From Neoscytalidium dimidiatum (taxonomy: Eukaryota > Ascomycota > Dothideomycetes > Botryosphaeriales > Botryosphaeriaceae): a DNA stretch of 64,000 nt. Below are positions 35,703 through 47,576 of this stretch, piece after piece. Position 1 is the stretch's first letter; the number at the start of each line of letters is the position of its first letter. The notes below the pieces were generated by a model, which was not told the origin of the DNA, did not search any database, and worked only from the letters and a program-made list of their open reading frames with translations. Location of the stretch: contig CM074701.1 of the NCBI GenBank assembly GCA_037367355.1, forward strand, positions 1,116,001-1,180,000. The letters run 5' to 3'. The position numbers were made by a program, and so were the translations under genes.

Positions 35703-37631
35703 ATGATACACTGTAGCAACAAGGTCCTGGAGTATCCCCAGGATGCGACCCTGTCAGATATTCTGCTACACTACAACTTCAATAATACTCCTCCCGAAAA
35801 GCCTGCGATAATAGACGGCCCAACAGGAGAAGTAGTATTCACCTACGCGAGCTTGCGTGAAGCCATCAAGAAGTTTGCCTCGTACCTACAAACTCATCTT
35901 GGCGTTCGACCAGGAGATGTAGTTGCCATACTGTCAACTACGAAGGTATTACGTCGATCCCAGCAGATACAGAATTGTGAATCTGACACTGCAGATACAG
36001 CATTACTTCCCTGTTGCCGTCCATGGCATCCTGGCAGTCGGTGGCGTCGTCTCCGCCTTCAATCCACTCTACCAGCCAAACGTATGCCCACCAACACCCA
36101 GCAATCATCCACCAAACTCTCTAACCTCAATCAGGAAATTGCACACGCCCTGCACCTCTCCAAGCCCGCCCACATAATTGCCGAAGACACACTGCTGGGA
36201 CCCCTCCTCCAAGGCCTCACGCTGACCACGCACCTCCCCACCAAGCCCACCATCCACGCCTGGAGCGACACTCCCCTGCCACCCTCCCCCCATCCTGCCG
36301 ACCCCTCCCCATCACCACCATCATCACCACCCCCATCACGAACTCGCACTTCACGCCGCACACCCTCCCCGCCGGCGCCACCCCGGCCACGACCCCGGCC
36401 TTCCTCTCCTTCAGCTCCGGCACCTCTGGCCTCGTCAAGGGCGTGCTCCTCACGCACGCCAACGTCGTCGCCAACATCCACCAGCAGAGCGCCGCGCTGC
36501 GCGGCATGTTCGGGCCGGCCACGACGCTCGTGCTCGTCGTGCCCTTCTTCCACATCCTCGGGCTCGCCGGCTTCTGCTGCCAGTACGTCGCGCAGGGCGC
36601 GCCCGTCGTCGTCTTCCGCAAGTTCGACGTCGCGGCCCTGCTGGACGCGGTGCAGCGCGACCGCATCACGCACGTCAACGTCGTCCCGCCCATCGCGCTG
36701 GCGATGCTGCGGTTCGCGCGCGAGGGGAGGGGCGCCGCCGCCGCCCGGGATCTGTCGAGTTTGAGGTGTTTGGTCAACGCGGCGGCGCCGTTGAAGGAGA
36801 GCGTCGCGGGCGCGTTGGCGAGGGAGTACGGGTGCGTTGTTACGCAGTGGTACGGGATGACGGAGGCGAGTCCGAGTCTTGCGAGTCAGCGGGAGGATGA
36901 GGTCGTGGGGAGGGGCAGGGGGAGTGTTGGGCGGTTGTTGCCCGGAGTTGAGGCGAGGGTGGTGGATGAGGAGGGGGGAGAGTGTGGGGTGGGTGAATCG
37001 GGGGAGCTGTTGATTCGGGGTCCGAATTTGATGTTGGGGTATATCAAAGATGGTGGGGTGGAGGGAGATAGGGATACGGATGGATGGTTTAGGACGGGCG
37101 ATGTCGGGTATTTTGATGACGAGGGGTACTTATTCTTGGTGGACCGCGCGAAGGAGATGATCAAGGTGAAGGGGTGAGTTGATTGAAGTATTCATGGCTG
37201 AGTTCTAAGCAAGCTAACGCGAGGTGAACAGACACCAAGTGGCGCCTGCGGAGCTGGAAGCTGTCCTTCTTGGACACCCGAAGGTCAGCGATGCGGCCGT
37301 TTGCGGCTTTCATGTCGATGAAGAAGCGACGGAGTATCCGATTGCGTATATCGCATTGAACTCTACGGAAAGAGAGCTTTCCAAACAGCAAGTAAAAGCC
37401 GTCGAACAAGAAATCCGTGGGTATGTAGATGGGCAAGTGGCGCACTACAAAAAGCTGAAAGGTGGCGTCCATGTCCTAGAAGCTATACCAAGGAAGTAAG
37501 TTGTAACCGCAGGATCCTCTTTTCATGTGCTAACTCATTCCAGTCCATCAGGCAAGGTGTTGCGTCGCCTACTGCCTGCAAACTTAGAGAAGGCAGCGGC
37601 AGCCAAGAATTCTCGTGCCTCAAAGCTGTAA
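35703..37631 (+). pseudogene. 4-coumarate-CoA ligase-like enzyme with PTS1; frameshifted
   Basis: Model: exons 35703-35945, 35995-36081, 36135-37173, 37232-37495, 37544-37631. Adenylate-forming motifs are all present: SFSSGTSGLVKGVLLTH (P-loop), YGMTEASP, and DGWFRTGDVGYFDDEGY, then IKVKGHQVAPAELE and the catalytic Lys in NPSGKVLRR. The C-terminus ASKL is a peroxisomal PTS1. Exon 3 is out of phase: the frame entering it (EIAHALHLSKPAHII) and the frame that carries the P-loop differ, and no GT donor exists between them. The switch falls in a C-rich stretch around 36280-36330, where one base appears to be missing. It is therefore a pseudogene or a sequence error. Role if intact: CoA activation of an aromatic or fatty acid in the peroxisome. 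Confidence 0.82.
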
Positions 37632-37667
37632 CTTCACCATAGAATATTGCATTGATATTGTTTTTTC

Positions 37668-40417
37668 TTAGAGTAGTGCAAGGTGATCCGAGTCAAGCCT
37701 GCCTCCGAATAGAGCGTTGAACCAATCAGTGTTGAAGACGTCTTTTGCCGGGTCCTTGCTACCATTTTCCTTGGCCGTATCGGAGCGGAATGGCGTCGTT
37801 CCGTTCACGGCTCGATGTAGCATCTCTTCAAAATCATAGTCAGTCATGACCAAGTCTGCCAAATCTGGAGAAGTGGTTGCGTCATCCTGAGCTTGCTCGC
37901 CGTTCAAAGTTGTTGATGCAATCGCGCTGTCGTCCGCGACTTGTTGCTGCCAATCGAAGGTGCTGCCATTGGTGGAATATACTCGTGGTTGACTGGGACC
38001 TGACGTGGTTTGTCCGAGGTATGAGAAGGGTCCGCCGAGAGCTGGATCTGTCGTATTTTCGGTCGCATGTGCTAAGCTTGCATTGTCGACAGTGTCAACC
38101 GTAGGTTGCAAGAAAGTGGAGGTATTATCGCCTACTACTGCAGACACCATGCGGTTAAGCCGTAGCACAGTCCGTAAAAGCTTCCCAGATACCCATGTCT
38201 TAGTACAGTAGTTCCGGAGAGTTTGGGCAGCCAGGATGGTGGGTGCGCCATAATTATTCCGGAATAAAGGCTCCTTCATTAGTAGTGCGACGGATATTGT
38301 TGTTGCATTCAGGAGGTAGTGGATGAAGGGAAACATGAATTTGGGATAATCGTCTGGTATTTGGCTGAACTGGCTGATGATGCTATGCGCAAGCTGTATG
38401 CACATTACTTCATTACCAATGTAATTTTGTTCTTGTGTGGGCGCAGAGGCAGTCTGCTGAAGAAGCGGTTTTCGGATGAGTAGCCGGAGGCTAGCAGTTC
38501 GCTTTGATGTTTGTGAGTAAAGCGTGCACATTTATGCTGCAGGAGACTCACCATTCGTATTAACATCTTTTGCTTGATCTGCCACCACGGCATGTTTTGG
38601 AACTGTGCCTCAAACGTCTCGCTTGAGCTGTACAAAAATTCCGATGGAAGTTCGGTTTCGAATTTGGAGAGGAGTGTTTCCAGATATTCATTGAGGAAGA
38701 AGCCTGGCACAACTTCGGTCTCCCTGGCACCATACAGCGCTTCCCATACTTTGCCGACAATACGTGAGTAGTTTGCCATGACACATAGATACGGTATTGG
38801 CGTCCTTTGGCTTCCTGCCAGATGGTGCTTTATCTTATCTTCCATCTGTCGTGACGTACGCGGATCATTTCTGTACACATCCAGCCAGTCATCGCTGATG
38901 TTGCGTGGCATTGCGGCGTCCACGTTAAAATCCTGTGTCAGGAAAGGCCGTCCTGTCTCAAGCGCATATCTACGATCCAGAATATAGATACACCACCACA
39001 TCCTTCGATAGAGTTCGTCGTCAGAAAAGGGCATCCGCTCGAGAACCTTTTGTCGATGGATGCCAAGTTGGTGGGAATAGGAGACGGCCAGGGAAATTAC
39101 TTTCTCTCCTCGCTCCAGAGCATCCATGCGGAACAGATAGATGACCTATCAAACCTATTCTCAACACTAGGTCTTACATTCCCGCAATGGGTATCAGTGA
39201 AAACTTACAATAAGAGCTAGAGTTTGCAAGGCCTCCATCGGGCTATCGCTCTCACAAAGTTCGAACAAGTCCCCGATCACGTCCATAGCCGCGCTATACA
39301 AGGTCCAACCCGAAGCATGCTTGCCGTCATCCACGCTCACTCGGGTTGAGCCAGTGCATGTGCCAGTCGCAAGGCACAGGAATATCTGCGCGACACGTAT
39401 GCGATACCGGTATGATGATGGGCCGGACGGCAGCAAAAACCAGTCTTCCCACATCTGTGAGTAGAAGGCTTTCACGTCTGGGAGATGCAGCATGGGGTAT
39501 AAAATGTGAATCTCTTCGAAGAAAATGTCCATGCAGCTGTCCCAGCGGGTCCGATCGACGGCGATCTCGTTGGAGAGGAGTACTTGGCGAATGAAGTTAT
39601 CTTTTTGGACTCCTGTGCTGTCTATTGAGTGCAGTCGGGGAAGCGACTGGGGCGCCTCCTCTTCGGTTGGGGAGCTTTTGTCCGGGCAGGAGACGCCAAA
39701 AGCGCCTAATCGATCCTCCACCTGGCTCAGTGTATGGGCAAGAGAAGTCTCGCCGGCAAAAGATGGCACTTGCGGCTTGGGGATGCTCTCCGGACTCGGA
39801 GATTCTCTTGGCGGCTGGCGAATGTCACTCGAAGCGCGGCGGTGAGGAGCAGGCCGTGGTACTGACGGACGGAGCTCAATTGAAGACTCGGGTGATCCAT
39901 TGGACTGGGAGCTGGCGTGGCCTTGGCCCATCAACGTATCAAGCTGACGCTCTACCTGTGCCAGCCGATCAATAAGTTCGACATTGCGCCCTCTGAGTGA
40001 AGGGTCCGGTCAGCATGAACAGGCCAAGTGGGCAGGATACGGTAGCTACGGACGGTAGCGAAACGAGCGTTTCAACAGAACATTTCAGCCTCCGAGCTGA
40101 ACAGGCACTACAAGGGATTCCTCCGGCACACTGTACGGCAGTTAGCTTCGTTGGGAGGTGATGAACGATGCTGCAAAGGGAAGGGACCTTTATCTTCCTC
40201 CTCTGACAGTACTCGCTACGTGTCGTTAGCGGATCTCCCGAAGCGGAGCTCAAAGGCCATCAACGGATGCGCACCATGCTCGAGAGACATATTTTCCGCG
40301 CTTGGCTCTCCTCTGCGGTTGATTCGATGATTGGGCGGAGGACGCATTCCCTTCACTGACTGGGCCGGGGCCATCCGCTATGGAACCGGATGCATCGGTA
40401 GGTTCAACAGCGGGCAT
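37668..40417 (-). CDS. Zn2Cys6 transcription factor with Fungal_trans domain, cluster regulator candidate
   Basis: Model on the minus strand: exons 40417-40275, 40215-40188, 40130-40054, 39992-39209, 39145-38552, 38501-37668; 819 aa. The zinc cluster is assembled from three exons: a Cys codon split at the first junction, CEYCQRRKIK in a 28-nt exon, then CAGGIPCSACSARRLKC; the result is CX2CX6CX5CX2CX6C after a basic leader. A linker (NVELIDRLAQVERQLDTLM) is a likely dimerisation coiled coil. The middle part (PMLHLPDVKAFY onward, with LFRMDALERGEKVISLAVSYSHQLGIHR and WWCIYILDRRYALETGRP) is the Fungal_trans domain. It sits inside the catabolic-type cluster, so it is the natural regulator. The third intron donor GTCCGT is weak. 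Confidence 0.86.
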
Positions 40418-41286
40418 ACTACGATGGGCAAGATGTCGGTCGGGAGGGATAGACGAGGAAATTCAATTCACGGTCTGAGTTGAACGGTCACTAGGGCGCG
40501 GTTGCGTGAATGGCAGATAGCAAGGCCGGAGCTGCGGGACGGACGGACAAGCTGGGTGCGGAGGATTGCGGGGAGCAAATTGTGGGGGATCACCGCGCCG
40601 TACTGCCACACTAGATTAGCTTTAGGAAATCCGGCTCGCTGCCCATACCGACTGCCCCACAACCTGCCGCGGCCCGCGTCCAGAGCCGCAGGACCCTATC
40701 AATCATCCTGGGGCAACGGCGGGATAGGCAGCTTGGGAATGGCGAACTGTCCACGTCTATTGGTCAATCTATCTAGTCTACGTGGAGTATACACGTGTTC
40801 AAGTAGCCAAGCTGCGGAACAGAGCAATCTTCAGGTTGGCCCGAGTGACGGAATTTCCGCTCCATTTCCGCATCCTTACAGCTTTGCGCTCCCCAGAGAC
40901 CCGACGACTTCCATCAGAATCCTTGCAAGTTCGTCCGCGAGGAGATGCGGATGCGTCATGGGAATCTATCACACTTGAATTAGCAGCCGTGTAGTTCGAA
41001 GCGTGAAAATGCGGGCCGCATACCAGATGACCCACGCCTGTAAGCGTCTTCACTCGTTCCGGGCTCTTCACGATCGCCTTGATTTCAGCCTGGCGCTCAG
41101 GCTTACTACCGTGTCCGTTAGGTTAGCTGTGTCAAAGCCTTTTCCAAGAATATGGCTTACAGGACGAAGCTCTCCTGCCCAAGTATAAAGTAATGGCGCT
41201 GGCGAGAGTTTTCTAGGAGGTCGAGGAGACTTGGGGACGGCGCAGCCAGGTACGAAGCCTACAGAAGAATTAACAAAGTGAAGCGC
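40418..41286. other. Intergenic region upstream of the cluster regulator
   Basis: About 0.87 kb between the regulator start and the hydrolase 3' end. It contains the perfect CGGAATTTCCG element at 40849-40859. No gene supported. Confidence 0.5.
40849..40859. promoter_or_regulatory. CGG-N5-CCG element, copy 1
   Basis: CGGAATTTCCG, the exact reverse complement of the copy at 47326-47336. It lies 432 nt upstream of the regulator start codon. CGG inverted triplets with fixed spacing are typical Zn2Cys6 dimer sites. Confidence 0.5.
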
Positions 41287-42274
41287 CTAAATGACGGAGA
41301 TGTTGTCTACCGCTTCTTGTTCCTTTGTCGTTTTCAGAGTCCAGTAGCTGTTGCCTTGAGATTTCACCTCGCGAATTCCGGTATCCTACTCGGAGAGCAT
41401 GAATAAGCAAAGAGAACAGGGATGAGCTGCACCGTCCACTCACGATGTACTTTTGGAGCTGCTCAGGATGCCATTCAGACATTGCTCGGCTTCTCTTGAA
41501 CGCTTTGCTGGCTTCTTCGCGTGTATTCCATCTATCTCGCCTTCTCAAAGCTTGGTCTGCCATGGCCTGGACCATCCCTCGAAATTCGAAAATGATCGGA
41601 TCTACAAAGACGGTGGCAACGAAAGCTGATGGGGCCGTCATTGCCGCGTAGGAGCTATAAGCTTGTTATTCGAACCGCCGGCTAGTATCTTCCGCTGCCA
41701 AACACTCACAGTGTTCCACCTCCGTATGAATGGCCAATCCCAACCACAGGCGCTTCAACACGGAAGTGCTCTAAAACTTTCAAGATGTCTCGACAGTGAT
41801 CCGGCCAGAAGGCTTGCTCCATGTCAGCGAGCTTAGGGAAGCCGGTCAAGTACGAGTCGACATACATTGATCAGATGCCAGCTTCCCGATATTCGCGACC
41901 GCGCTGTCTCCGTGGTTCGCAGCATCAAGCGCAAGAACGCGCTTGATCCGGGAAGAAAGAGTAGGTTTTTCAAGAAGTTCTTTAATTATCATTTCCCAGA
42001 GGCCTTTGTTGAACGAGTTGCCATGTGTGAACAGAAGGGTCAATCCATGAGGAGAAGCGGCGGGAATGATGTATTCTTCGACTACCAACTGAAGCTTGAT
42101 ATCGGGCGAAACCACGGTAGATGGATGGCGGGGATAGCTGGCAGGTACCGTATGAGTCGTCTTCACATATCGTGGATCCATGGCGAACCTCGTGGAGGTA
42201 GAAAGAGGTGAAATGGAGAGCAGATACCGGATATTCTGGTGCAGCTGACGTGGAGAATTTATCAAGACATTCAC
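41287..42274 (-). CDS. Alpha/beta hydrolase (LPX1/AKT2-like)
   Basis: Model on the minus strand: exons 42274 (or 42181)-41866, 41812-41710, 41654-41444, 41385-41287; 273 aa from the first ATG or 242 aa from the second. The fold markers are LTLLFTHGNSFNKGLWE (oxyanion HG), ALDAANHGDSA, nucleophile elbow GIGHSYGG and FVDPIIF. Its layout fits the small fungal hydrolases related to yeast LPX1, which includes hydrolases found with acyl-CoA ligases in peroxisomal pathways; here no C-terminal PTS1 is present (ends ISVI). If the first ATG is used, a leader rich in Arg, Leu and Ser precedes it and might be a mitochondrial signal. Substrate unknown; a CoA-thioester or ester product of the cluster is a reasonable guess. 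Confidence 0.83.
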
Positions 42275-42735
42275 GAGGCCGCCGCACGAGAAATTGTGCC
42301 GCGGTCGGCTACCATTACCGAATCTACCGCTGGTTCGGCGGAAGAAAGCGGACAGCTTGCGACTAGGATCCTTCGCAGCTTAGTCGTGCGTTGGAAATAT
42401 GCGCAAGCGCCAGCTCCTGCCTAGCATGTCACTTCAGAATCTGTACTTCGTGGCGCCTTTCGAAAAATGCGATTACGCGTCTTGCTTCGCTTTTACGTGA
42501 GATAATCTGGGGCTCGTAGGAGGATGAGCGAGCTACGTGCAATTTTTTTTTCTTTCTTTTCTTTGTTGCTCGTTCATGTCCAGAAACACTCAACTCCTCC
42601 AAACTCAAAAATTGCACTAACTTAAACCGGAGGTAGTATCGCGCTTTCTCCACCCCGCCACTATTCAAAGTTTCGGCGGAAAGTTTAAGCTGTTCAGATA
42701 TGAGCTACTTCACATCACCTCTTATCAGATTGAAC

Positions 42736-44502
42736 TTACTTTATGTGGACAGTCTTTGGCTCCAGGTATTCGTAAAGGCCATATTTTCCAAGCTCCCTGC
42801 CACTTCCGCTTTGCTTCGTACCTCCAAAAGCCGTGTTCAATTCAGGCAAATGTGGTGAGTTGATCGATACGCCGCCGCTTTCGAGTTTGCTGGATATTCG
42901 CAGGGCTCGGCTCAAGTCATTCGTGTATACAGTAGCTGCAAAAAAAAAAAAAAAAAACCGTCAGTTTCCGGTTCATACAATTAAAGACCGAAGTTTCCAT
43001 ACCCGCGAGCCCATATGCGCTATCATTAGCCAACTCTATTGCCTCCTCTTCTGTGCTGAACGTCTGAATAGTCAACACGGGACCAAATATCTCCTCCCGC
43101 ACTATCCGACTGTCGCTCTCGGGTTTGAGGAAGATAGTGGGCTCGATGAACTGGCCTTTCCGGCCCTTCCGGCAGCCTCCGGTCAAAAGAGTTGCACTGC
43201 GCTTTCCGATCTCCACGTATGACATGATGCGATCAAATTGACCCTTGTCCACCACTGGCCCCAGCTCAGTAGACTGATCAAGCGGATTCGATCCTAGTGA
43301 TTTACTCGCTGACTCAAAAACACCTCTCACAGCAGCAGTGAATTTCTCCGCGATGCTCTCCTGCACCAGGACCCTGGATGCAGCTGCGAACTGTTAGCAT
43401 CCCTTCCCTTGAATGAAATGCTGACGGTTTCTTACCGACACAGATCTGTCCGGAGTTCGCGAGGAAACCTCCGCCTACGCTATTGCGTTATCAGCCTTGA
43501 AATGCGCTATGGCTCATCACGTGCGGATCGACTTACCTTTGCACAGTCGCATCGAACGAAGCATCATCGAAGACGATGGCCGGTGACTTTCCACCCAGTT
43601 CCAGCGTGACTCGTTTCAAGTTGCTCTTCAGAGCCAGCTCTTGGATGGCTCTACCAGCATTGATTGAGCCAGTAAAGCTTATTTTCGCGATATCCGGATG
43701 GGACGCAAGCGCCTCTCCTGTCGCCCGAGCGCCTGAAACGAACTGAACAACGCCGGGAGGGAAACCAGCCTCCGCAAAGAGCGGTCCAAGGGCCAGTGCG
43801 CCCAGAGGCGACTTTTCCGATGCCTTGAAAATGAACTGTATTGCGACCGTCAATAAATCACTCTCTCGTTGGACGCATGGCCTGGCCACATGGCGACTTA
43901 CGCAATTGCCAGCTGCCAAAGCCGGAGCAATCTTCCAACCAACGTACATGAAAGTCGCATTCCAGGATGCAATGCCAGCGCAGACGCCAAGAGGCTCGTA
44001 CCTCACGATCTTATAAACGCCATTTTCCTCTGGGTATGAATCGCCATTGATCTTATCGGCGAAGCCAGCATAGTATCTATAAACCTGGACCATGTGGGCA
44101 ATGTCGAACATCTTGAGAGCAGTCACGGGCTTCCCGGAGGGCAGAGATTCCAGTGTCGCCAGTCGATCCGCATTCTGCTCGACCAGGTCGGCAAATCTGA
44201 GAAGACACGCCTGTCGCTGGGCTCCTGAAAACTTGCTCCACGGCCCTTCTCTTCGCGCACGATGAGCTGCTGCTACCGCGACATCTACATCCCCTCTCCC
44301 TGCCGTCTGAATTTTCGTGGAAATCGTGGAGTCATCGAAAGGATTCACGAGGGTCAGAGTCTCAGTACTCGATGCGTCTACGTACTGTTTCAAACCTGGT
44401 TTAGCTCTGGTGTCGTCTTGTTGATGGTATCGCCCCAATTACCTCATTGTTGATGAACAGCTTTGACGGAATGTCAATACCTTGGTACTTCGACGCGGCC
44501 AT
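42736..44502 (-). CDS. Aldehyde dehydrogenase, NAD(P)-dependent
   Basis: Model on the minus strand: exons 44502-44443, 44384-43902, 43835-43537, 43479-43436, 43383-43003, 42935-42736; 488 aa. Motifs: VDASSTETLTLVNPFD after the first intron, LAAGNCFIFKASEKSPLGAL, KISFTGSINAG (cofactor), VTLELGGKSP with the general-base Glu, FLANSGQICV with the nucleophilic Cys, carried by a 44-nt exon, and EEIFGPVLTIQTF. The last intron has an 18-nt poly(T) tract before its TGCAG acceptor. It oxidises an aldehyde to the acid; within the cluster it would feed acids to the CoA ligase or remove aldehydes formed by oxygenases. No targeting signal is evident. Confidence 0.92.
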
Positions 44503-44781
44503 TTCGAACAGCAAAAGAATACTAGAGGCGGAAATTCAATGCTCAACGGCTGGATGCCTCAAGAATCTGCATCTAATTTGAAGATGCGAACACTGGTGGG
44601 GCCAGTGCGGAACAGGTCCGCGGCATGAAGAAGTGGTAGCTCGGCCCTCGCGATACCCCGGATTGTGGAGCCCCGGCGCGGCATTTCGGAAGCAATCCGA
44701 TCTCCACAGCGGTACATATTGTCATCATGATGCTTCGGATGTAGCATGAGCTGGTGATCCAAAGCTATCCGATCTGACCCA
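44503..44781. promoter_or_regulatory. Shared promoter region, ALDH and ABM protein
   Basis: This 279-nt head-to-head spacer has a CGGAAATTC half site at 44529-44537, matching nine bases of the cluster element, and other CGG/CCG triplets near 44687-44701. Confidence 0.5.
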
Positions 44782-45457
44782 ATGGCGTCGGCTGTGGTCG
44801 CGGAGTTAGTCGAGGTGCCGCTGTCGGTTGCCTTCAACGATTTCCTCAAGGAGCACAATTCCGCGTTCCTACCGGTCCTTCTCAAACAGCCAGGCATCAT
44901 CTCCGTAAAGACCGGTGCGTGTCTTGTGCTCGATTACTCTCCGGCCGCGAACCCTTTGTTTTTGACTAATCAGGAACCGGTGGTGAGCAGGCAAGAAGCT
45001 GAACGGTTCGAGCAGGCCATCGGCGGTTTCGCTTACGCTGTGGCAGAGCTTAGAGGACCATGAACGCTTCGTCAATAGCCCGGCTGCTGGCCCGTTCTTT
45101 GAGAAACTGGCCACCTTCACAACCGGTCCGCCAACGATAGGGCATTACCGCTTCAATATCAGCTCGGATGCATACGCAAACATACCGTTCACGGATTTCC
45201 GCAAGTACAAGCTTAGAGCGGCGGCTGCTTCAGCGCGCGACTCATTGGTTTCTTGGTCAGTAAAAGGTGGAGGGCTGAATGTGATTTCCGCATCTCTAGA
45301 AGACAGCCAGATTGTCGCTGTGGCACTATTTGGAGACAGTGCAGAGAATGTGCGAGGCAAGAAGGTAGTACCGCATGGAGATGGTGTCCTGGTTGGATTA
45401 TTCACCGTTGAATGGGCAAGCTTTGGGAGTGCGAAACCCGCAAGTCCTTCGCTATGA
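44782..45457 (+). CDS. ABM-type dimeric alpha/beta-barrel protein
   Basis: Model: exons 44782-44982 and 45047-45457, 203 aa. The intron (GTGAGC...GGCAG, 64 nt) links NQEPV to SLEDHERFVNS; this gives the 'ESLEDHERF' core of antibiotic-biosynthesis-monooxygenase (PF03992) proteins. FNDFLKEHNSAFLPVLLKQPGIISVKTG is the first helix and strand, and FEKLATFTTGPPTIGHYRF the end of the domain. About 90 further residues (from NISSDAYANIPFTDF) form a second half that may be another barrel of the same fold. Small ABM proteins can be cofactor-free oxygenases or sensors. It is head-to-head with the ALDH. Confidence 0.75.
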
Positions 45458-45740
45458 ACAGAACGGGAAGATATCTCCAATCTCAATAGATAAAAGCTGT
45501 TCCAGTAAAATTCTTGAAGCAGCATGATACCGCTGTCAAGCTAGCCTGTGGCTTTCACGGTACAATGATTTCTCCACTCAACCCTATGTATGACAACCTT
45601 TCAGTAACGAGCACGGCAACCAATCGGGATCGATGCACGCCGCAAGTATCCGAGATAGACATAACCAGTCCCAAACTAATCATCAAGTACACTGGCTTTC
45701 TCTTGAGCTCTCCGAGAAGAAGGAATGTCTGCGCATGATT

Positions 45741-47192
45741 TCAAAGCTTGAAGGAAGCTTGTACCGTCTCCCACCGTGCCTTCGTCGCCTCCGTTGAGTC
45801 ATGCCCATAAAGCCACTGTTGGAATAAGGTATTGCCCATGAGATTCGGGCTTCCAGGATAATCTCCCGCCCCAAAGATCTCCTCACGCATATCCAGCATC
45901 GGACCCTCGCCCATGTGAATGAAGAACCTGTTGGTCCACGAACCTCGCTGGATCGTGTGCACTCTCTCAACTCTGGCTTCGTAGAAGAATTTAAGAAGCT
46001 TTGGTAGGTCCGATACACGATTCAGCTTTGACAAGGTCACACCCAGGGCTGCGGCATCTTCAATCGCCATTGCTGCACCTTGGGCGAGGTATGGCAATGT
46101 TGCATGTGATGCGTCTCCGATGACGACCATCTTGCCCGACGGATGAATCCAGTCCGTGAATGGTTTTAGGTCGATCAATCGCCACTTTTCCACATCGTCA
46201 GGTAAGAAAGAGAGGAGCTTCTGCACACTGAACATATATTTTGTCAGTATTGCAGAGCGGGATTCAAGGAAAATGTGGGGAAATTCTTACATCGGAGCCC
46301 AACCTGCATATGCTTTGCGTACTTCCTGTGCATTTGCTGGAGCCTTGTATCCCTTCATCGTCCGATCATCCGGAATGACCATGAGCAAGTTAAAGCATTT
46401 TTCTCGCTGCATGTTGTACCTGGAATGAACTATCAGGTTCCATCGGGAATTCTTGTGATAGGAAGTATCACTTACCCAATGATGTGGTGGTCGGGTCCAA
46501 GGAACTGTTCAAAACCTGGCGTGCGCACCAAAGGCGCGAGATCTGGATCTGCAAGCAGCTTCTCGCCAGGAACGACTACTCGAAAACAAGTGTCTCCAGT
46601 CTCGTGGGGCTCCACGCTCTTTGCCAAATACTGTCTGGCCAAGCTCTTGACACCATCCGCTGCAACGATCAGATCCCCTTTGACGACCTCTCCATTTTCT
46701 AGAACAACGGTTCCTGATTCTGGACGGTATTCAGTCACTAAGCAGCCTTTCCGCACCTCTATCCCTCTCTTCAGAGCCGCATTAAGGAGCACGGTATGGT
46801 AGTCCGGCCGGTAAACTTGCCAGTACGGTGCACCGTACTTCAGAGGCATCTTGCTCATGTCAGTGAAACCCTGTGGCTTCCCAGTCTTCCAGCTGCGGTA
46901 GTTGATCCGGCTTGGCTTCGACGAGATTGCTTCCATGTCCTCCTTCAGGCCCCACCGTATCAACTCCCGTGCGGCATTCGGAGGCACCTGCACTCCGGCT
47001 CCGATCTACAACCGCCATAATTCGTAAGTCCAATCTTCTGTCATCGAGCAATCACATACTCACTTCCACAAAACCAGGAGCCTGTTCGAGCACGACAACA
47101 TCGTGGCCGGCTTCTCGTACAGCAATCGCCGTACCAAGCCCACCCATACCCGCGCCCACGACAATCACCTTGATGCTCTGCCTTACGTTCAT
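45741..47192 (-). CDS. FAD-dependent monooxygenase (salicylate-hydroxylase-like), first
   Basis: Model on the minus strand: exons 47192-47064, 47005-46476, 46419-46291, 46227-45741; 424 aa. FAD fingerprints: VIVVGAGMGGLGTAIAVREAGHDVVVLEQ (GxGxxG then the Glu), GDLIVAADGVKSLAR (DG motif) and MVVIGDASHATLPYLAQGAAMAIEDAAALG (GD motif). The class A flavoprotein hydroxylases with this shape hydroxylate aromatic acids using NAD(P)H, for example decarboxylating salicylate to catechol. A perfect CGGAAATTCCG element lies 134 nt upstream. The start is placed at the Met just before the FAD motif; an earlier in-frame extension (to about 47255) would add 21 residues. Cytosolic; no signal. Confidence 0.9.
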
Positions 47193-47325
47193 GTTCGTCC
47201 GAAAAATGAAATGAATAGAAACAAACGGGGTACTGCGTTGCTTGGTTTGCCTCAAACGGACATATGTTTATACCTTGGTGGTCGTGCAGGTCTGGAGAAT
47301 CGTACGTGTGGGGTCTCCGCGACGA

Positions 47326-47336
47326 CGGAAATTCCG
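47326..47336. promoter_or_regulatory. CGG-N5-CCG element, copy 2
   Basis: CGGAAATTCCG, 134 nt upstream of the flavoprotein monooxygenase start. Exact reverse complement of the copy at 40849-40859. Confidence 0.55.
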
Positions 47337-47576
47337 CCGCTCTCGTCCGAGCCCCATTTTTCAGGGCCGATTGACCAGTAATATTAGCCGCCTTCCGCAG
47401 GATGCATTCAAAAAGTCATGTTTCCGCTTACAAGCAAGCTGCAATACAATCTCGGGGGTTATGATGTATTCTTGAAGAGTCATGCCGGGATTACAGATTT
47501 GGATGCGCCGCAATTGTGATGGTGAAATGGTATGTACGTTGGTACAGTACATACGAATGAAATTAAATATCCACAG

